The notes beneath the pieces were generated by a model. That model searched no databases. It was not told where the DNA came from and saw only the letters and a list, made by a program, of their open reading frames with translations. The position numbers and the translations under genes were made by a program. 64,000 nt of DNA from Desulfonatronovibrio hydrogenovorans DSM 9292 (GTDB lineage Bacteria > Desulfobacterota > Desulfovibrionia > Desulfovibrionales > Desulfonatronovibrionaceae), in contig NZ_JMKT01000017.1 in the NCBI RefSeq assembly GCF_000686525.1, positions 62,001 through 126,000 on the forward strand. Direction: 5' to 3'. Below, piece by piece: positions 40,770-50,429 of this stretch (positions within the stretch are counted from its first letter, which is position 1; the number at the start of each line of letters is the position of its first letter).

Positions 40770-42659
40770 ATGCTTGATGTTTTAAGAGATAATGCCCAGT
40801 CATGGATCGTGAAACTGCTCTTTGCAGCCATTGTCATTGTATTCGTGTTCTGGGGAGTGGGCAGCTTCACCAGCGACCGGGAAGGGATCCTGGCCATGGT
40901 CAATGACCAGCCCATTCTCATCAATGACTTCATCCGGGCTTATGAGACCACTGCTCAGTCCGTGCGGGAACAGAACCCGGATCTCACCAGCGCAGACCTG
41001 AGGGAAATGCGTTTTAAACAGCAGATCTTTAACCAGCTTCTCAATTCCCAGCTTCTGCTGCAAAAGGCTTCGGATCTGGGTCTGAGTGTCAGCACTGCTG
41101 AACTGCAGAAACAGATCACCAGCCTGCCTGTCTTTCTGAGCGAAGACAACCGGTTCGACCCCCAGATCTATGAAGGGGTGCTCAGATCCCACCGCATGAC
41201 CCCGGCCCAGTTTGAAAAAGATTTTCAACACAACCTGCTCATGGAAAAAATTGAAAATTATGTATCCCTTCCAGCCAGGCCTAATCAGGAAGAAGTCCTG
41301 GAATTCTTCAACTATATCCGGTCCACTGCCAGGGTTGACTACCTCAAGGTTGCAGGGGCTGATTTCAAGGATCAAATTGAGATAAATGACGACCAGATAG
41401 AAGCTTACTACAATGAAAATCTGTCCAGGTTCATGGAACCGGAAAAAATCCGGGCAGCCTACCTCAAGCTGACTCCCAGGGCCCTGGCTCCCATGCAGAA
41501 TGTGACCATGGAGGAGATTGAGAGATACTACCAGACCCATCTGAGTGAGTTCACCCGGGAGGAAAGGGTCTCAGCCAGGCACATCCTGATCATGGTGGAT
41601 GAAGATGCAGCCCAAGAGGACCAGACCCAGGCTCTGGAAAAGATCAACCGGATCAGAGCTGAGCTGGACCAGGGAACCGGATTCGCCGACCTGGCAGAAA
41701 AATACTCTGATTGTCCCAGCGCAGCCCAGGGAGGAGATCTGGGCAGCTTCAGGCGGGGCCAGATGGTCCCGGAATTTGAACAGGCCGCTTTTGCCCTGGA
41801 ACCAGGCCAGATCAGTGAACCGGTTCGGACCATGTTCGGATGGCACCTGATTATGGTGGAGGAGCATATTCCTGCCGGCACCAGGGACCTGGACGAGGTC
41901 AGAGCCCAGATCAGGATGCGGGTGGGAGAAGAAAAGGCCATGGATCAGCTGGCTGACATCATGGACGATATCCTGGAAATAATCTTTACTGGAGGAGACC
42001 TGGCTGATGCAGCCCAGAGACTCAACCTTGAAACCAGGACCACCGGCTTTTTCTCCAGGCAGGACGGCCCCCGGGAGATAGACCTTCCAGAGACTGCTGT
42101 TCACAGGTTGTTCAACATGGCTGTTACCGAGATTACTGAAACGCCCATCATGGTTGAGGACGGATATATTTTTGCCCAGAAGCTTGAGGCTGTGGATGCC
42201 CGAGTCAGAGACCTGGAAGAAGTCAAGCCCAGGATCAGGGAAACTCTGGCCCGACAGAAAAGCATGGACATGGCCAGGGAAAACGCTCATGACTACCTGA
42301 AAAAATTCATGGCTGGGGAAGAATCAGACCAGGCAACGGCCCGGCTTCAGACCAGCAGCCCCTTTGACAGACAGGGATTCATCCCGGATCTGGGGATGGT
42401 TCCCGGCCTGGCCAGGGCTGCCTTTGCTGTCTCACCAGGCCAGTGGCTGGATAACACCTTTCAGGTGACTGAAGGATATGTTGTGGCCAGGGTAGCTGAG
42501 CATATATCCCCGGCTCCGGAAGAATTTGAAGAGGAAAAGGATTTCTGGCTGGAACAGTATGGCCGCATGCAAAAAGAAGAAATGTTTCAGTCCTTCATTA
42601 CCATGCTCCGCAACCAGGCCAAGATCAGGATTCTGCGACCTGAGATCCTGGAAAACTGA
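40770..42659 (+). CDS. ppiD: PpiD/SurA-type periplasmic peptidyl-prolyl isomerase
   Basis: A 629-residue inner-membrane anchored chaperone. The N-terminus is cytoplasmic with one helix (about 15-32, LLFAAIVIVFVFWGVG), then a SurA_N helical domain, a parvulin PPIC domain at about 265-365 (VSARHILIMVDED, EKYSDCPSAAQGGDLGSF, FGWHLIMV), and a second SurA-like region. It helps outer-membrane and exported proteins fold. GGGAGA precedes the start. It follows aconitase by 33 bases. Confidence 0.92.
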   Translation: MLDVLRDNAQSWIVKLLFAAIVIVFVFWGVGSFTSDREGILAMVNDQPILINDFIRAYETTAQSVREQNPDLTSADLREMRFKQQIFNQLLNSQLLLQKASDLGLSVSTAELQKQITSLPVFLSEDNRFDPQIYEGVLRSHRMTPAQFEKDFQHNLLMEKIENYVSLPARPNQEEVLEFFNYIRSTARVDYLKVAGADFKDQIEINDDQIEAYYNENLSRFMEPEKIRAAYLKLTPRALAPMQNVTMEEIERYYQTHLSEFTREERVSARHILIMVDEDAAQEDQTQALEKINRIRAELDQGTGFADLAEKYSDCPSAAQGGDLGSFRRGQMVPEFEQAAFALEPGQISEPVRTMFGWHLIMVEEHIPAGTRDLDEVRAQIRMRVGEEKAMDQLADIMDDILEIIFTGGDLADAAQRLNLETRTTGFFSRQDGPREIDLPETAVHRLFNMAVTEITETPIMVEDGYIFAQKLEAVDARVRDLEEVKPRIRETLARQKSMDMARENAHDYLKKFMAGEESDQATARLQTSSPFDRQGFIPDLGMVPGLARAAFAVSPGQWLDNTFQVTEGYVVARVAEHISPAPEEFEEEKDFWLEQYGRMQKEEMFQSFITMLRNQAKIRILRPEILEN

Positions 42660-42810
42660 TTCTGGGCTGAATTCACAACAAAGGCCACAGAGGAAGGAAG
42701 ACTTTAATATTGCTGATCAGCTGGTCAGCCCTGGCAGGGATTCTATCCATTGTGGCCTGAGATTCAAGGGACCAGCAGCCCCTGGACCTGGCAGTCAAAG
42801 CCTGTCTCCT

Positions 42811-44220
42811 TTATAGAGCCAGGCCGTCCTTTCGATACTCATTGAGCTTATTGCGCAGGGTCCGCACGGATATGCCCAGAAGCTCTGATGCCTGGGTCCG
42901 GTTGCCTCCGGTCTTTTCCAGCCCTTTGATGATCAGCCTTTTTTCCATCTCAGATATGGGGATTACTTCATCAAAATCCAGGCCCTGAGGACTGCCCGGC
43001 CTTTCCACCTCTTTAGCCGGATGGGGCTCGTCAGATTCTGCTTCATCCAGCCAGTCTTCATCACCCAGCAGGAAATGGGCTTTTTTAATGACCCCTCTGG
43101 AACCGGCCAGGAGCACGGCCCGTTCCATAAGGTTCTGGAGTTCGCGGACATTTCCCGGCCAGTCATAGTCAGTTAGCCACTTTTCAGCTTCAGGATCAAA
43201 GACCAGCGCTCCCAGTCCGTACTGGGAACAGAAATCAGCCACAAAATGTCTGGCCAGCAAAAGGACGTCATCTCCACGCTCCCGCAGGGCCGGGAGTTTC
43301 AAAGGGATCACATTGAGCCGGTAAAACAAATCCTGCCGGAATTGACCCCTGCTTACGCACTCTTCCATGTCCCGGTTGGTGGTGGCCAGCACCCTGACAT
43401 CTACTTTGACGGTCTCAGTACCCCCCACCCGGTCCACCTCGCTTTCCTGCAGGACCCTGAGCAGTTTGGCCTGCAGAGCCATGTCCATTTCAGATATCTC
43501 GTCCAGCAGGATGGTTCCTGTATCAGCCAGCTCAAACTTGCCCATTTTCCGGCTGATGGCCCCGGTGAACGAACCCTTTTCATGGCCAAAGAGCTCACTC
43601 TCCAAAAGATGCTCAGGCAGAGCTGCGCAGTTGATGGCCACAAATGGCCCTCCTGCCCTGGGGCTGTTGGAATGCAGGTATCTGGCAAACATCTCCTTGC
43701 CTGTGCCTGATTCTCCGCTTATAAGAATGGTGGCCTTGGACGGGCCAACCTGTCTGGCCAGGGTCAGAACCCGCTTGATGGACTGATGGTTGCCAATTAT
43801 GGCCTGGCTGGACGGCCTGGGTTTTGGAGGCCGGGGATGGGGTGCAGCAGGTTCCTGGGGCAGGACAGCCTGGATCTTTTCCCAGACCAGGGGGGCCAGC
43901 CAGTAGTCTTTGGCTCCAAGCTCCAGAATCTTTCTGGCCTCCTCTGAAGTACCGTGTTCAGCAACAACAATTACCCGGCCTGAAACAGCCTGATCCTCCA
44001 TCCCGGAAAGGAACTGGTCCGCACGGAATCCTGGCAGGACGGCCTGGGAAAAGATAAGTTCTGGAGTCCGGTCCTTCAGAATCTTCATGGCTCCGCTAAG
44101 ACTTTCGCTCATGAGGATCTCAAAACCCTGATCCCTTAGCTTGGACATGACCGGCCCCGCAAGATCAGGCCTGGCAATAAACAGTATGGATTTAGCGGAC
44201 ATGATTATTTTTTCATACAA
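42811..44220 (-). CDS. Sigma-54 activator with degenerate receiver (FlrC/FlbD-like)
   Basis: A 469-residue sigma-54 activator. The N-terminal receiver has lost the acidic pocket (ARPDL instead of DD) and the phosphoacceptor, where Q59 is found (FSQAVLPG), so phosphorylation is unlikely. The AAA+ domain is intact: GESGTGKE, GSFTGA and LLLDEISEM. The C-terminal Fis helix-turn-helix is NRTQASELLGISVRTLRNKL. Flagellar regulators such as FlrC and FlbD have similar features. No flagellar gene is nearby. The start may be 44220 or 44202. Confidence 0.88.
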   Translation of the reverse strand: MYEKIIMSAKSILFIARPDLAGPVMSKLRDQGFEILMSESLSGAMKILKDRTPELIFSQAVLPGFRADQFLSGMEDQAVSGRVIVVAEHGTSEEARKILELGAKDYWLAPLVWEKIQAVLPQEPAAPHPRPPKPRPSSQAIIGNHQSIKRVLTLARQVGPSKATILISGESGTGKEMFARYLHSNSPRAGGPFVAINCAALPEHLLESELFGHEKGSFTGAISRKMGKFELADTGTILLDEISEMDMALQAKLLRVLQESEVDRVGGTETVKVDVRVLATTNRDMEECVSRGQFRQDLFYRLNVIPLKLPALRERGDDVLLLARHFVADFCSQYGLGALVFDPEAEKWLTDYDWPGNVRELQNLMERAVLLAGSRGVIKKAHFLLGDEDWLDEAESDEPHPAKEVERPGSPQGLDFDEVIPISEMEKRLIIKGLEKTGGNRTQASELLGISVRTLRNKLNEYRKDGLAL

Positions 44221-44396
44221 GTAACAGGATTAATTTTCAATGCGTTTGTTGCCCTGGTCCTGGATCTGATTTGCTTTTTTAAACAGTCTGATTTTTTCCG
44301 CCCCTGATCCGCAGTCTTGGGCGTAGTGGGATCAGAAACAGCCAAAAGCTGCCTTGCAAAACCCCTGGGGTTAATCCCTGCAATTGGTATCTAAGC

Positions 44397-45164
44397 ATGA
44401 TGAAAAAAGAACTCTTGTCAATCCTCGAAAAAATATCATCCGGACAATTGACTCCGGATGAAGCCTTGAACCAGATTGTCCACCATCCGTATCAGGAAGC
44501 GGCCAACGGTCTTAATCTTGACCTGCACCGGGGCATGAGAACCGGAATATCCGAGGTGGTCTTCGGCCAGGGCAAAAGCATTGACCAGCTCCACTCGGCC
44601 GTGGAGACCCTGGCCCGGGACAAAAATCCGGTCCTGGTGACCAAGGTTGGCCAGGATAACGGACTGGATCTTGAAAAACGCTTTCCAGGCGGCAGATACT
44701 GGGATGTGCCAGGAGTTTTTATTCTGAATAAGCAGCTGGACCTGTCCCATCCCTGGCCTGGTACCGGCCGCATTCTGATCATTTCAGCCGGAGGAGCTGA
44801 TCTGCCCGTGGCTTTGGAGGCCCTGACCACCTGCCTTTTTTTTGATCAGCAGGCCGGACTTATATCTGATGTTGGTGTGGCCGGGCTGCACAGACTCTTT
44901 CCCCACCTGGACACCCTTTCCAGGGCTGAAATCCTCATAGTGGTGGCCGGCATGGAAGGGGCACTGCCCTCTGTAGTGGCCGGACTGTGTGACAAACCCG
45001 TGGTTGCAGTCCCCACCTCTGTAGGCTATGGAACAAACTTCAGCGGTGTGACCCCCCTGCTGGCCATGCTCACTTCCTGCGCTCCCGGCATATCCGTGGT
45101 CAACATAGACAACGGCTTTGGCGCGGCCTGCTTTGCAGTCAAGGTCTGCTGCACCCATGAGTAA
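44397..45164 (+). CDS. larB: LarB, nickel-pincer cofactor biosynthesis
   Basis: A 255-residue PurE-related enzyme. LarB carboxylates and hydrolyses nicotinic acid adenine dinucleotide in the first step to the nickel-pincer nucleotide cofactor of lactate racemase and related enzymes. Family wording is clear: FGQGKSIDQLHSAVETLA, ISAGGADLPVALEAL, DVGVAGLHRL, GMEGALPSVVAGL, PVVAVPTSVGYGTNF. No larC, larE or larA is in the window. It overlaps the next gene by 8 bases. Confidence 0.92.
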   Translation: MMKKELLSILEKISSGQLTPDEALNQIVHHPYQEAANGLNLDLHRGMRTGISEVVFGQGKSIDQLHSAVETLARDKNPVLVTKVGQDNGLDLEKRFPGGRYWDVPGVFILNKQLDLSHPWPGTGRILIISAGGADLPVALEALTTCLFFDQQAGLISDVGVAGLHRLFPHLDTLSRAEILIVVAGMEGALPSVVAGLCDKPVVAVPTSVGYGTNFSGVTPLLAMLTSCAPGISVVNIDNGFGAACFAVKVCCTHE

Positions 45165-46083
45165 AACAAGCAAGAAAAAATTCAAAAAAATTAAACGGCT
45201 GTTCTATCCCCTGGGTGGAGGATTTTTCCTGTTGCTGGGTTTTGGCCTCAGAATGATGAGCAGGAACCAGGCCCTGAAACTCAGCCGGATCCTGGGCACC
45301 CTGGCTTTTGACCTCTTGAGAATCAGGCGGGGTCTGGTTCTGAAAAACTTAAGTCTGACCTTCCCGGAAAAAAACAGCCTTGAAATTCAGGGACTGGCCC
45401 GCCAAGTTTACCAGAATCAGGTCCTGAACATAGTGGAACTCCTGCGCATTCCCCTGATCCAAAACAGAGAGGATGCCCTGCAGCTGGTTTCAATGGATGC
45501 AGATGAAGAATTCCAGCAGGTTATTCAGCAAAACAGCGGAGCAGTGGTTGTCTCCGGACACTTGAGCAGCTGGGAGATTATAGGCGTCTGCACTGGACTG
45601 ATCCTCAAGCCCATGCACTTTATTGTCAAGCCCATGAGAAACCAGTATCTCAATGATCACCTCAACCATTTGAGGACCCTCAGAGGCAATAAGATCATCA
45701 CCTCGGACAAGGCCCTGCGGGAAGGCATCCGGGCATTGAAAGAGGGAGAGGTGGTGGTTGTCCTGGCTGATCAATCTCAGCGCAAGGTGGACCGGCACAT
45801 CAGCTTCCTGGGCCGCAGGACTTCGGTGTTTCTGGGTCCGGCCTTTCTGGCCCTTAAGGCCGGAGTACCCCTCTTTGTTGAGGTTTCAAGGCGGACCAGG
45901 GACAACACATATCAGCTGGAAATAGTCCAGGTCAAAACAAGCGATCTTGCCTGCTGCAAGGACGATATTGCAGAACTGGTCAGACGCTATCACCAGGTTC
46001 TGGAGGAATTCATCAGAGACCATCCCCAGGAATGGCTCTGGCTGCACAACCGCTGGAAAAGATCATCCAGGATCTCCTCCTGA
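45157..46083 (+). CDS. LpxL/HtrB-type lipid A acyltransferase
   Basis: A 308-residue inner-membrane lysophospholipid acyltransferase. The catalytic H-x4-E is H135/E140 (SGHLSSWE). FLGRRTSVFLGPAFLAL and the closing EWLWLHNRW are typical of late acyltransferases (LpxL/LpxM). The ATG at 45157 overlaps larB by 8 bases; the longer frame is discarded. It begins the large envelope region and probably adds a secondary acyl chain to lipid A. Confidence 0.88.
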   Translation: MSKTSKKKFKKIKRLFYPLGGGFFLLLGFGLRMMSRNQALKLSRILGTLAFDLLRIRRGLVLKNLSLTFPEKNSLEIQGLARQVYQNQVLNIVELLRIPLIQNREDALQLVSMDADEEFQQVIQQNSGAVVVSGHLSSWEIIGVCTGLILKPMHFIVKPMRNQYLNDHLNHLRTLRGNKIITSDKALREGIRALKEGEVVVVLADQSQRKVDRHISFLGRRTSVFLGPAFLALKAGVPLFVEVSRRTRDNTYQLEIVQVKTSDLACCKDDIAELVRRYHQVLEEFIRDHPQEWLWLHNRWKRSSRISS

Positions 46084-46098
46084 ACCAAAACCGGAAAC

Positions 46099-46971
46099 AT
46101 GTCAGACAGTCGTTTATCCCAGCACATAGGAAAATCTCTCAAGAATTCACCTGGCAGGACCAGTCCGGCTATAACTGAAAAAGCCTTTTTGGAACTCTGT
46201 CACCCAAGGCTTTACCCGGCCATGTTCAGGGCTAATGTTCAGAAATTTATCCGGGAGTGTCTTCAGAAAGTCATTACCCGCCCGGCTGAAGAACTGATGT
46301 TCAGTCTCTGGCAGAAAAAAACCAGCCTGGGAAAATGGGTGGAAAAGGCCGGTCTGCCCAGACGGAGCATTGAAGCTCATTTTCAGGCGGCCTTGACCCT
46401 GGAGGTTGATCCTCATTCTTTGAACACTCTGATTGCTTTTGAAAACAAGTATCAGCGCCGCAGCCTGGGCAACCGGTTCATCTGGGACGGAGACTGGGAC
46501 AAGAACACCAGGCATTTTCATGATACAGAGCGCTACAGGTTTCTGGCTGATATCTGGGAGCACCGGTCTGATCTGACCAGAAGTTCCAGGTTTCAGGAGC
46601 TGACAGCCATGTACAGAAATAAAAAGCCCTACAGCTCGTATCACAAAGGGGTTTATCTGGACACCGACTCCAAGGTTCACCGCTTCCTGGAAATATATCT
46701 GACCTTCATGAAACAGCTTGAACAGGACGGCTACAATCCTTCTCTGGCAGAGGATCACATTGGCATAGCCCTTGACAGAAAAGGGCACATGGTAAAGATT
46801 AACAAAGGCCTCCACCGCCTGGCCATGGCCCAGATCGTGGGCTTAAAAAAATTACCTGTATGTATCAGGGCAGTCCACAGGTACTGGTGGAACACCAATA
46901 ACGCTGAGCCGGGAAAAAAACCATGGGCAATCCCCGACCATCTCACTTCACAGCTGTTCTCCGAACATTGA
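46099..46971 (+). CDS. ParB-like family protein of the LPS region, copy A
   Basis: A 290-residue protein, function unknown. It has a WDGDWD motif near residue 132 and a ParB-like C-terminal pattern, GIALDRKGHMVKINKGLHRL, then AMAQIVGLKKLPV and AVHRYWW. Two further homologues are in the window, at 50426-51046 and 63234-64000. It follows the LpxL-type gene by 15 bases. The context points to surface polysaccharide or LPS work, but no reaction can be given. Confidence 0.75.
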   Translation: MSDSRLSQHIGKSLKNSPGRTSPAITEKAFLELCHPRLYPAMFRANVQKFIRECLQKVITRPAEELMFSLWQKKTSLGKWVEKAGLPRRSIEAHFQAALTLEVDPHSLNTLIAFENKYQRRSLGNRFIWDGDWDKNTRHFHDTERYRFLADIWEHRSDLTRSSRFQELTAMYRNKKPYSSYHKGVYLDTDSKVHRFLEIYLTFMKQLEQDGYNPSLAEDHIGIALDRKGHMVKINKGLHRLAMAQIVGLKKLPVCIRAVHRYWWNTNNAEPGKKPWAIPDHLTSQLFSEH

Positions 46972-47053
46972 GGGCTATGAACACTCTACCCACAATCCTT
47001 TGATTTTATTGACACCTTAACAATAGGTTATATCCAAACCAATTATTGAGAAC

Positions 47054-48370
47054 ATGATGCAGATTAAAAAAATCTTTTCTTCCCATCCACCTGACTACTG
47101 GTTGCTTGGATTGCTAATTTTACTTTATCCCACTGCAGTCTGGCTAGTACCCAGCGGTGGGAGCAGTATATTCAATATCCTGGGATTAGGTGGTTTGTTA
47201 TGCTGGCTGACCATCAGGAAATGGCCCTGCGACCAACAAACAAATATTGTCATAATCACGCTTCTGCTTTACATGACCGTAACCGCAATTTCCTGGCTGG
47301 TAAACGGCATGGAGGATGCTGCTTATAAGTTACTTCGCAGGCACATGCTTTTTATCCTTGCAGCATTCGGAGCGGTTTGGCTGGCTTGGCGAAAGCCAGG
47401 AGAAGAATATTATTGGTGGGGCGTTACCATTGGTGCCAATTTTATTGGATTAACAGGCTGTTATATTTTTTTCCTCGGTGATAGTTTCCGTGCAAACATT
47501 AACAATCTCACTCAAGTAAATCCTATCGTCTTTGGGCAGCTCTGTGTTCTTTTGTTTACATTAACATCAGCATCGTTCACCTATTTTTATAGATTTAAGC
47601 CTTGGGGATTTCTGCTTCCAACTTCAGGCTTAATACTAAGCTTAGTTGCAGCAATCGGTTCTGAAACTAGAGGAGCATGGCTAGCCCTTCCAGTAGTATT
47701 AATAATTACAATTTTTCACTACCGAAAAGCTTTAGTTAATAACTTCGGGAAATCATTAATTTCCATTATTGTTTTCTTTACTCTCTTCTTTTCATTTTCT
47801 GGCTGGCAAATTGTAGAAAAAAGGCTTAAAGATGCTACTGAGGAAATCAACACATACTTTGAAGAAAAAAATATAAATGATAGCATTTCTGTAAGAACTC
47901 GTATTGATATGTGGAAAGCAGCATTCGAATCTGGCAAAAGATCAATCATAATTGGTCCAGGCAAAGATGAGTTTCAAAGAGTAGCCAAGGATGGCGTAGA
48001 AAAAGGGTTATACATAGAAAGCGCTGCATCACATCATTTTCCACACAGCGAACTCGCTACTGCGTTTGGCTACCACGGCATTATAGGAATAACCGTCTTG
48101 CTATTTGTATTTCTTACACCAAGCATCATTTTTATAACTAAAATAAGGAATAGCTCTATACCAGAAAAACAAAGCCTTCCTTTGGCTGGTCTAATGACTG
48201 TTGTGTGCTTTGCCATATTCAGCCTAACAGACTCTCCATTTGAACAAAGGCCAACTATAATGATTTTCTCCCTCTTGATACTACTACCACTGAATCTCAA
48301 AACAATGTCACATATAAAAAATGAAAGCAAACAAAAGCGATTAACACAATCTCATTCTATCAAACAATAA
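47054..48370 (+). CDS. O-antigen ligase/polymerase (WaaL-like)
   Basis: A 438-residue polytopic protein with about ten helices (LLGLLILLYPTAVWLV, HMLFILAAFGAVWLA, LPVVLIITIF). The Wzy_C/O-antigen-ligase loop region includes ETRGAWLALPV and, later, HHFPHSELATAFGYHG. It should join O-antigen or sugar chains in the periplasm. Codons here are clearly AT-rich compared with the genes on either side, which suggests horizontal gain. It starts 83 bases after the ParB-like gene. Confidence 0.83.
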   Translation: MMQIKKIFSSHPPDYWLLGLLILLYPTAVWLVPSGGSSIFNILGLGGLLCWLTIRKWPCDQQTNIVIITLLLYMTVTAISWLVNGMEDAAYKLLRRHMLFILAAFGAVWLAWRKPGEEYYWWGVTIGANFIGLTGCYIFFLGDSFRANINNLTQVNPIVFGQLCVLLFTLTSASFTYFYRFKPWGFLLPTSGLILSLVAAIGSETRGAWLALPVVLIITIFHYRKALVNNFGKSLISIIVFFTLFFSFSGWQIVEKRLKDATEEINTYFEEKNINDSISVRTRIDMWKAAFESGKRSIIIGPGKDEFQRVAKDGVEKGLYIESAASHHFPHSELATAFGYHGIIGITVLLFVFLTPSIIFITKIRNSSIPEKQSLPLAGLMTVVCFAIFSLTDSPFEQRPTIMIFSLLILLPLNLKTMSHIKNESKQKRLTQSHSIKQ

Positions 48371-48394
48371 TCTCATAACACTTAAAAGTTAATT

Positions 48395-49465
48395 ATGAAT
48401 TATAAAATAGGACTTGAAGCAACTGCTTTACTTTCAAGTCGCCTTTCAGGGATACAAAGATACATCCTTGAACTATCTAATGCATTGATGAAATTAAGTT
48501 ATCCAGCATCAGACACAAGATTCGAACTTTGTCTTAAAGGAACAAGAATTAAAAAAGCATACTTACGACCCACGACAAGCATGGACCATCGCTGGTACCT
48601 GCCTTTCCCCGGCTTTTCATGCAAGCGTTACTCACTTGTCCATGCATTGGATACGATACTTCCATCGCCACTGCCACCCAGGATAGCCTGTACTATACAT
48701 GATCTTTTTTCTATCGTTATAAAAGACTATAGTAAACCTCGTTTCAGAAGACACAAGATCCGCTCATATCAGAGAATTATCAAACACTGCAACGCCATTA
48801 TCGTCCCAAGCAACACTACTAAACGTGACCTGCTTAACAACTTCAAGTATCCTGAAGAACGAATCTTTGTTATTCCGCATGGAGTAAGCCCAAGATTTTT
48901 TCGACAACCTAGTTCCGAACCCTCTAATAAAATTGAACAGCTGACAAGGCCTTATATCCTCGCCTTTGGAGGAAGAGAAAGAAAAAATTTTCCTAGAGTA
49001 GTCCAGGCTTTTGTGCTCTCCAAACTTAACAAAGACTATGACCTTGTAGTCATCGGAGGCATAGATAGGGGTATCCAAGATGTTGTTCAGGATGATGAGC
49101 TTGGCCAATCCATCCGAATAATGAATAATGTTTCAGACGAACATTTACCGACGTTATATCATAAAGCTTCGCTTCTTTGCTTTCCGAGCCTATATGAGGG
49201 ATTTGGCTTGCCAGTCTTGGAAGCGATGGCGTCCTCAACGCCTGTATTAACCAGCAATGTCGGAGGCGTGGCTGATATAGGACTGGGACACGCTACCTTG
49301 GTTGACCCTCTTTCAGTAGCAGGAATAGCCACAGGGATGCACGAAGCATTGGCAGTTAGTAAAGAAGGACTTGAACAGGCAAGGTTATATGCTAAAAAAT
49401 TTACCTGGGAAAAAGCCGCACTTGCCACCAAGAACGTCTATAAATATATTTTACATTCTGAATAA
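48395..49465 (+). CDS. Family 4-type glycosyltransferase
   Basis: A 356-residue GT-B glycosyltransferase. The C-terminal donor-binding EX7E-type motif lies in FPSLYEGFGLPVLEAMASS, with NVGGVADIG after it; the N-terminal half has GIQRYILELSNAL and CTIHDLFSIV. It probably adds one sugar to a lipid-linked chain. It is AT-rich like the ligase gene, 24 bases before it in the same direction, and is convergent with the kinase (4 bases between stops). Confidence 0.87.
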   Translation: MNYKIGLEATALLSSRLSGIQRYILELSNALMKLSYPASDTRFELCLKGTRIKKAYLRPTTSMDHRWYLPFPGFSCKRYSLVHALDTILPSPLPPRIACTIHDLFSIVIKDYSKPRFRRHKIRSYQRIIKHCNAIIVPSNTTKRDLLNNFKYPEERIFVIPHGVSPRFFRQPSSEPSNKIEQLTRPYILAFGGRERKNFPRVVQAFVLSKLNKDYDLVVIGGIDRGIQDVVQDDELGQSIRIMNNVSDEHLPTLYHKASLLCFPSLYEGFGLPVLEAMASSTPVLTSNVGGVADIGLGHATLVDPLSVAGIATGMHEALAVSKEGLEQARLYAKKFTWEKAALATKNVYKYILHSE

Positions 49466-49469
49466 AAAT

Positions 49470-50429
49470 TTAATATGGATACCACCAGGAGACACCTTTA
49501 GGTTCATTGCGACCTGCACCGACCAAAAGTCTACGGAATCTTTTGAACCAACGTCTGAAGCTGAAGCCGCCCAAATACCAGAATCTAAATAATATCCAGT
49601 CTTGCCAGGATAGCTCACGACCTAGGTATTGAGCCAAAAAAAATCTCTGTCCCTCAGTCGAGAGGTCTAAACGTCTCAAGCATCGTAAATCATAGAATCT
49701 TTGCATCCATTCAGGCAAAAGAAAATTTCCTGGCCTTACATGATCGGTGTCTATCAAGGCTAATTCACAGCCTTTGTCACAGACAAGAAAATTATGAGTA
49801 ACAATATCTCCATGTCTTATACGAAATTGATGCATTTTACTGCTTAAGTCAGCCATACAGGAAAGAAGGGCGATGGCCTCGCCTGTGGCTGACTCACCTT
49901 TTTCTCTCCATAGCCTTTGCAAAGCTTGACTAAGAGTTTCCCTGGCACACACTTTCTCATAAATGTAATAACTATCTTTTGCTAATCCTGATCCAGACTG
50001 CCACCAAGCCAAGGGGCTTGGCGTTGGAATACCCGCAAGTTCTAAAGCAAGTGAACCATTGAAAGCGGTACGAGCATAATTCCTATGAATACCCTTAATC
50101 AAAATTTCAATTTTTCTAGAAAATGAAACCCCACATCCTCTTCCAGATGTCCTTTTAAGAACTACCGGCCTTCCATCACCTGGCAACTGGAACACTTGCA
50201 AAGTGTTTTTTGCTCTCCCGGTTTTATAATTTGAATAGTTAATATCACCATTATACTCCAAACTCTTAATAAACTCCATAATGACGCTTGAACAACCGGC
50301 CCCGGTATTTATCGCGCCCTTAACATATCCAGTATTGAAACTCCCCTTTTCTTCTGAAGAGTACACTTGGCACCAGACATTCTTATGTACTTGGCGATAT
50401 TTTTTTTCCTTCTTGAGCTTTGTCTTCAT
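49470..50429 (-). CDS. LPS-type protein-kinase-fold sugar kinase, copy 1
   Basis: A 319-residue protein of the WaaP/InaA/KdkA kinase-like family. The catalytic loop is HGDIVTHNFLV and the metal motif LIDTDHVR. LRCLRRLDLSTEGQRFFL near the C-terminus is typical. It should phosphorylate a core sugar such as Kdo or heptose. The ATG overlaps the stop of the ParB-like gene by four bases (ATGA), so the two are co-transcribed. Base use is AT-rich. Confidence 0.78.
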   Translation of the reverse strand: MKTKLKKEKKYRQVHKNVWCQVYSSEEKGSFNTGYVKGAINTGAGCSSVIMEFIKSLEYNGDINYSNYKTGRAKNTLQVFQLPGDGRPVVLKRTSGRGCGVSFSRKIEILIKGIHRNYARTAFNGSLALELAGIPTPSPLAWWQSGSGLAKDSYYIYEKVCARETLSQALQRLWREKGESATGEAIALLSCMADLSSKMHQFRIRHGDIVTHNFLVCDKGCELALIDTDHVRPGNFLLPEWMQRFYDLRCLRRLDLSTEGQRFFLAQYLGRELSWQDWILFRFWYLGGFSFRRWFKRFRRLLVGAGRNEPKGVSWWYPY

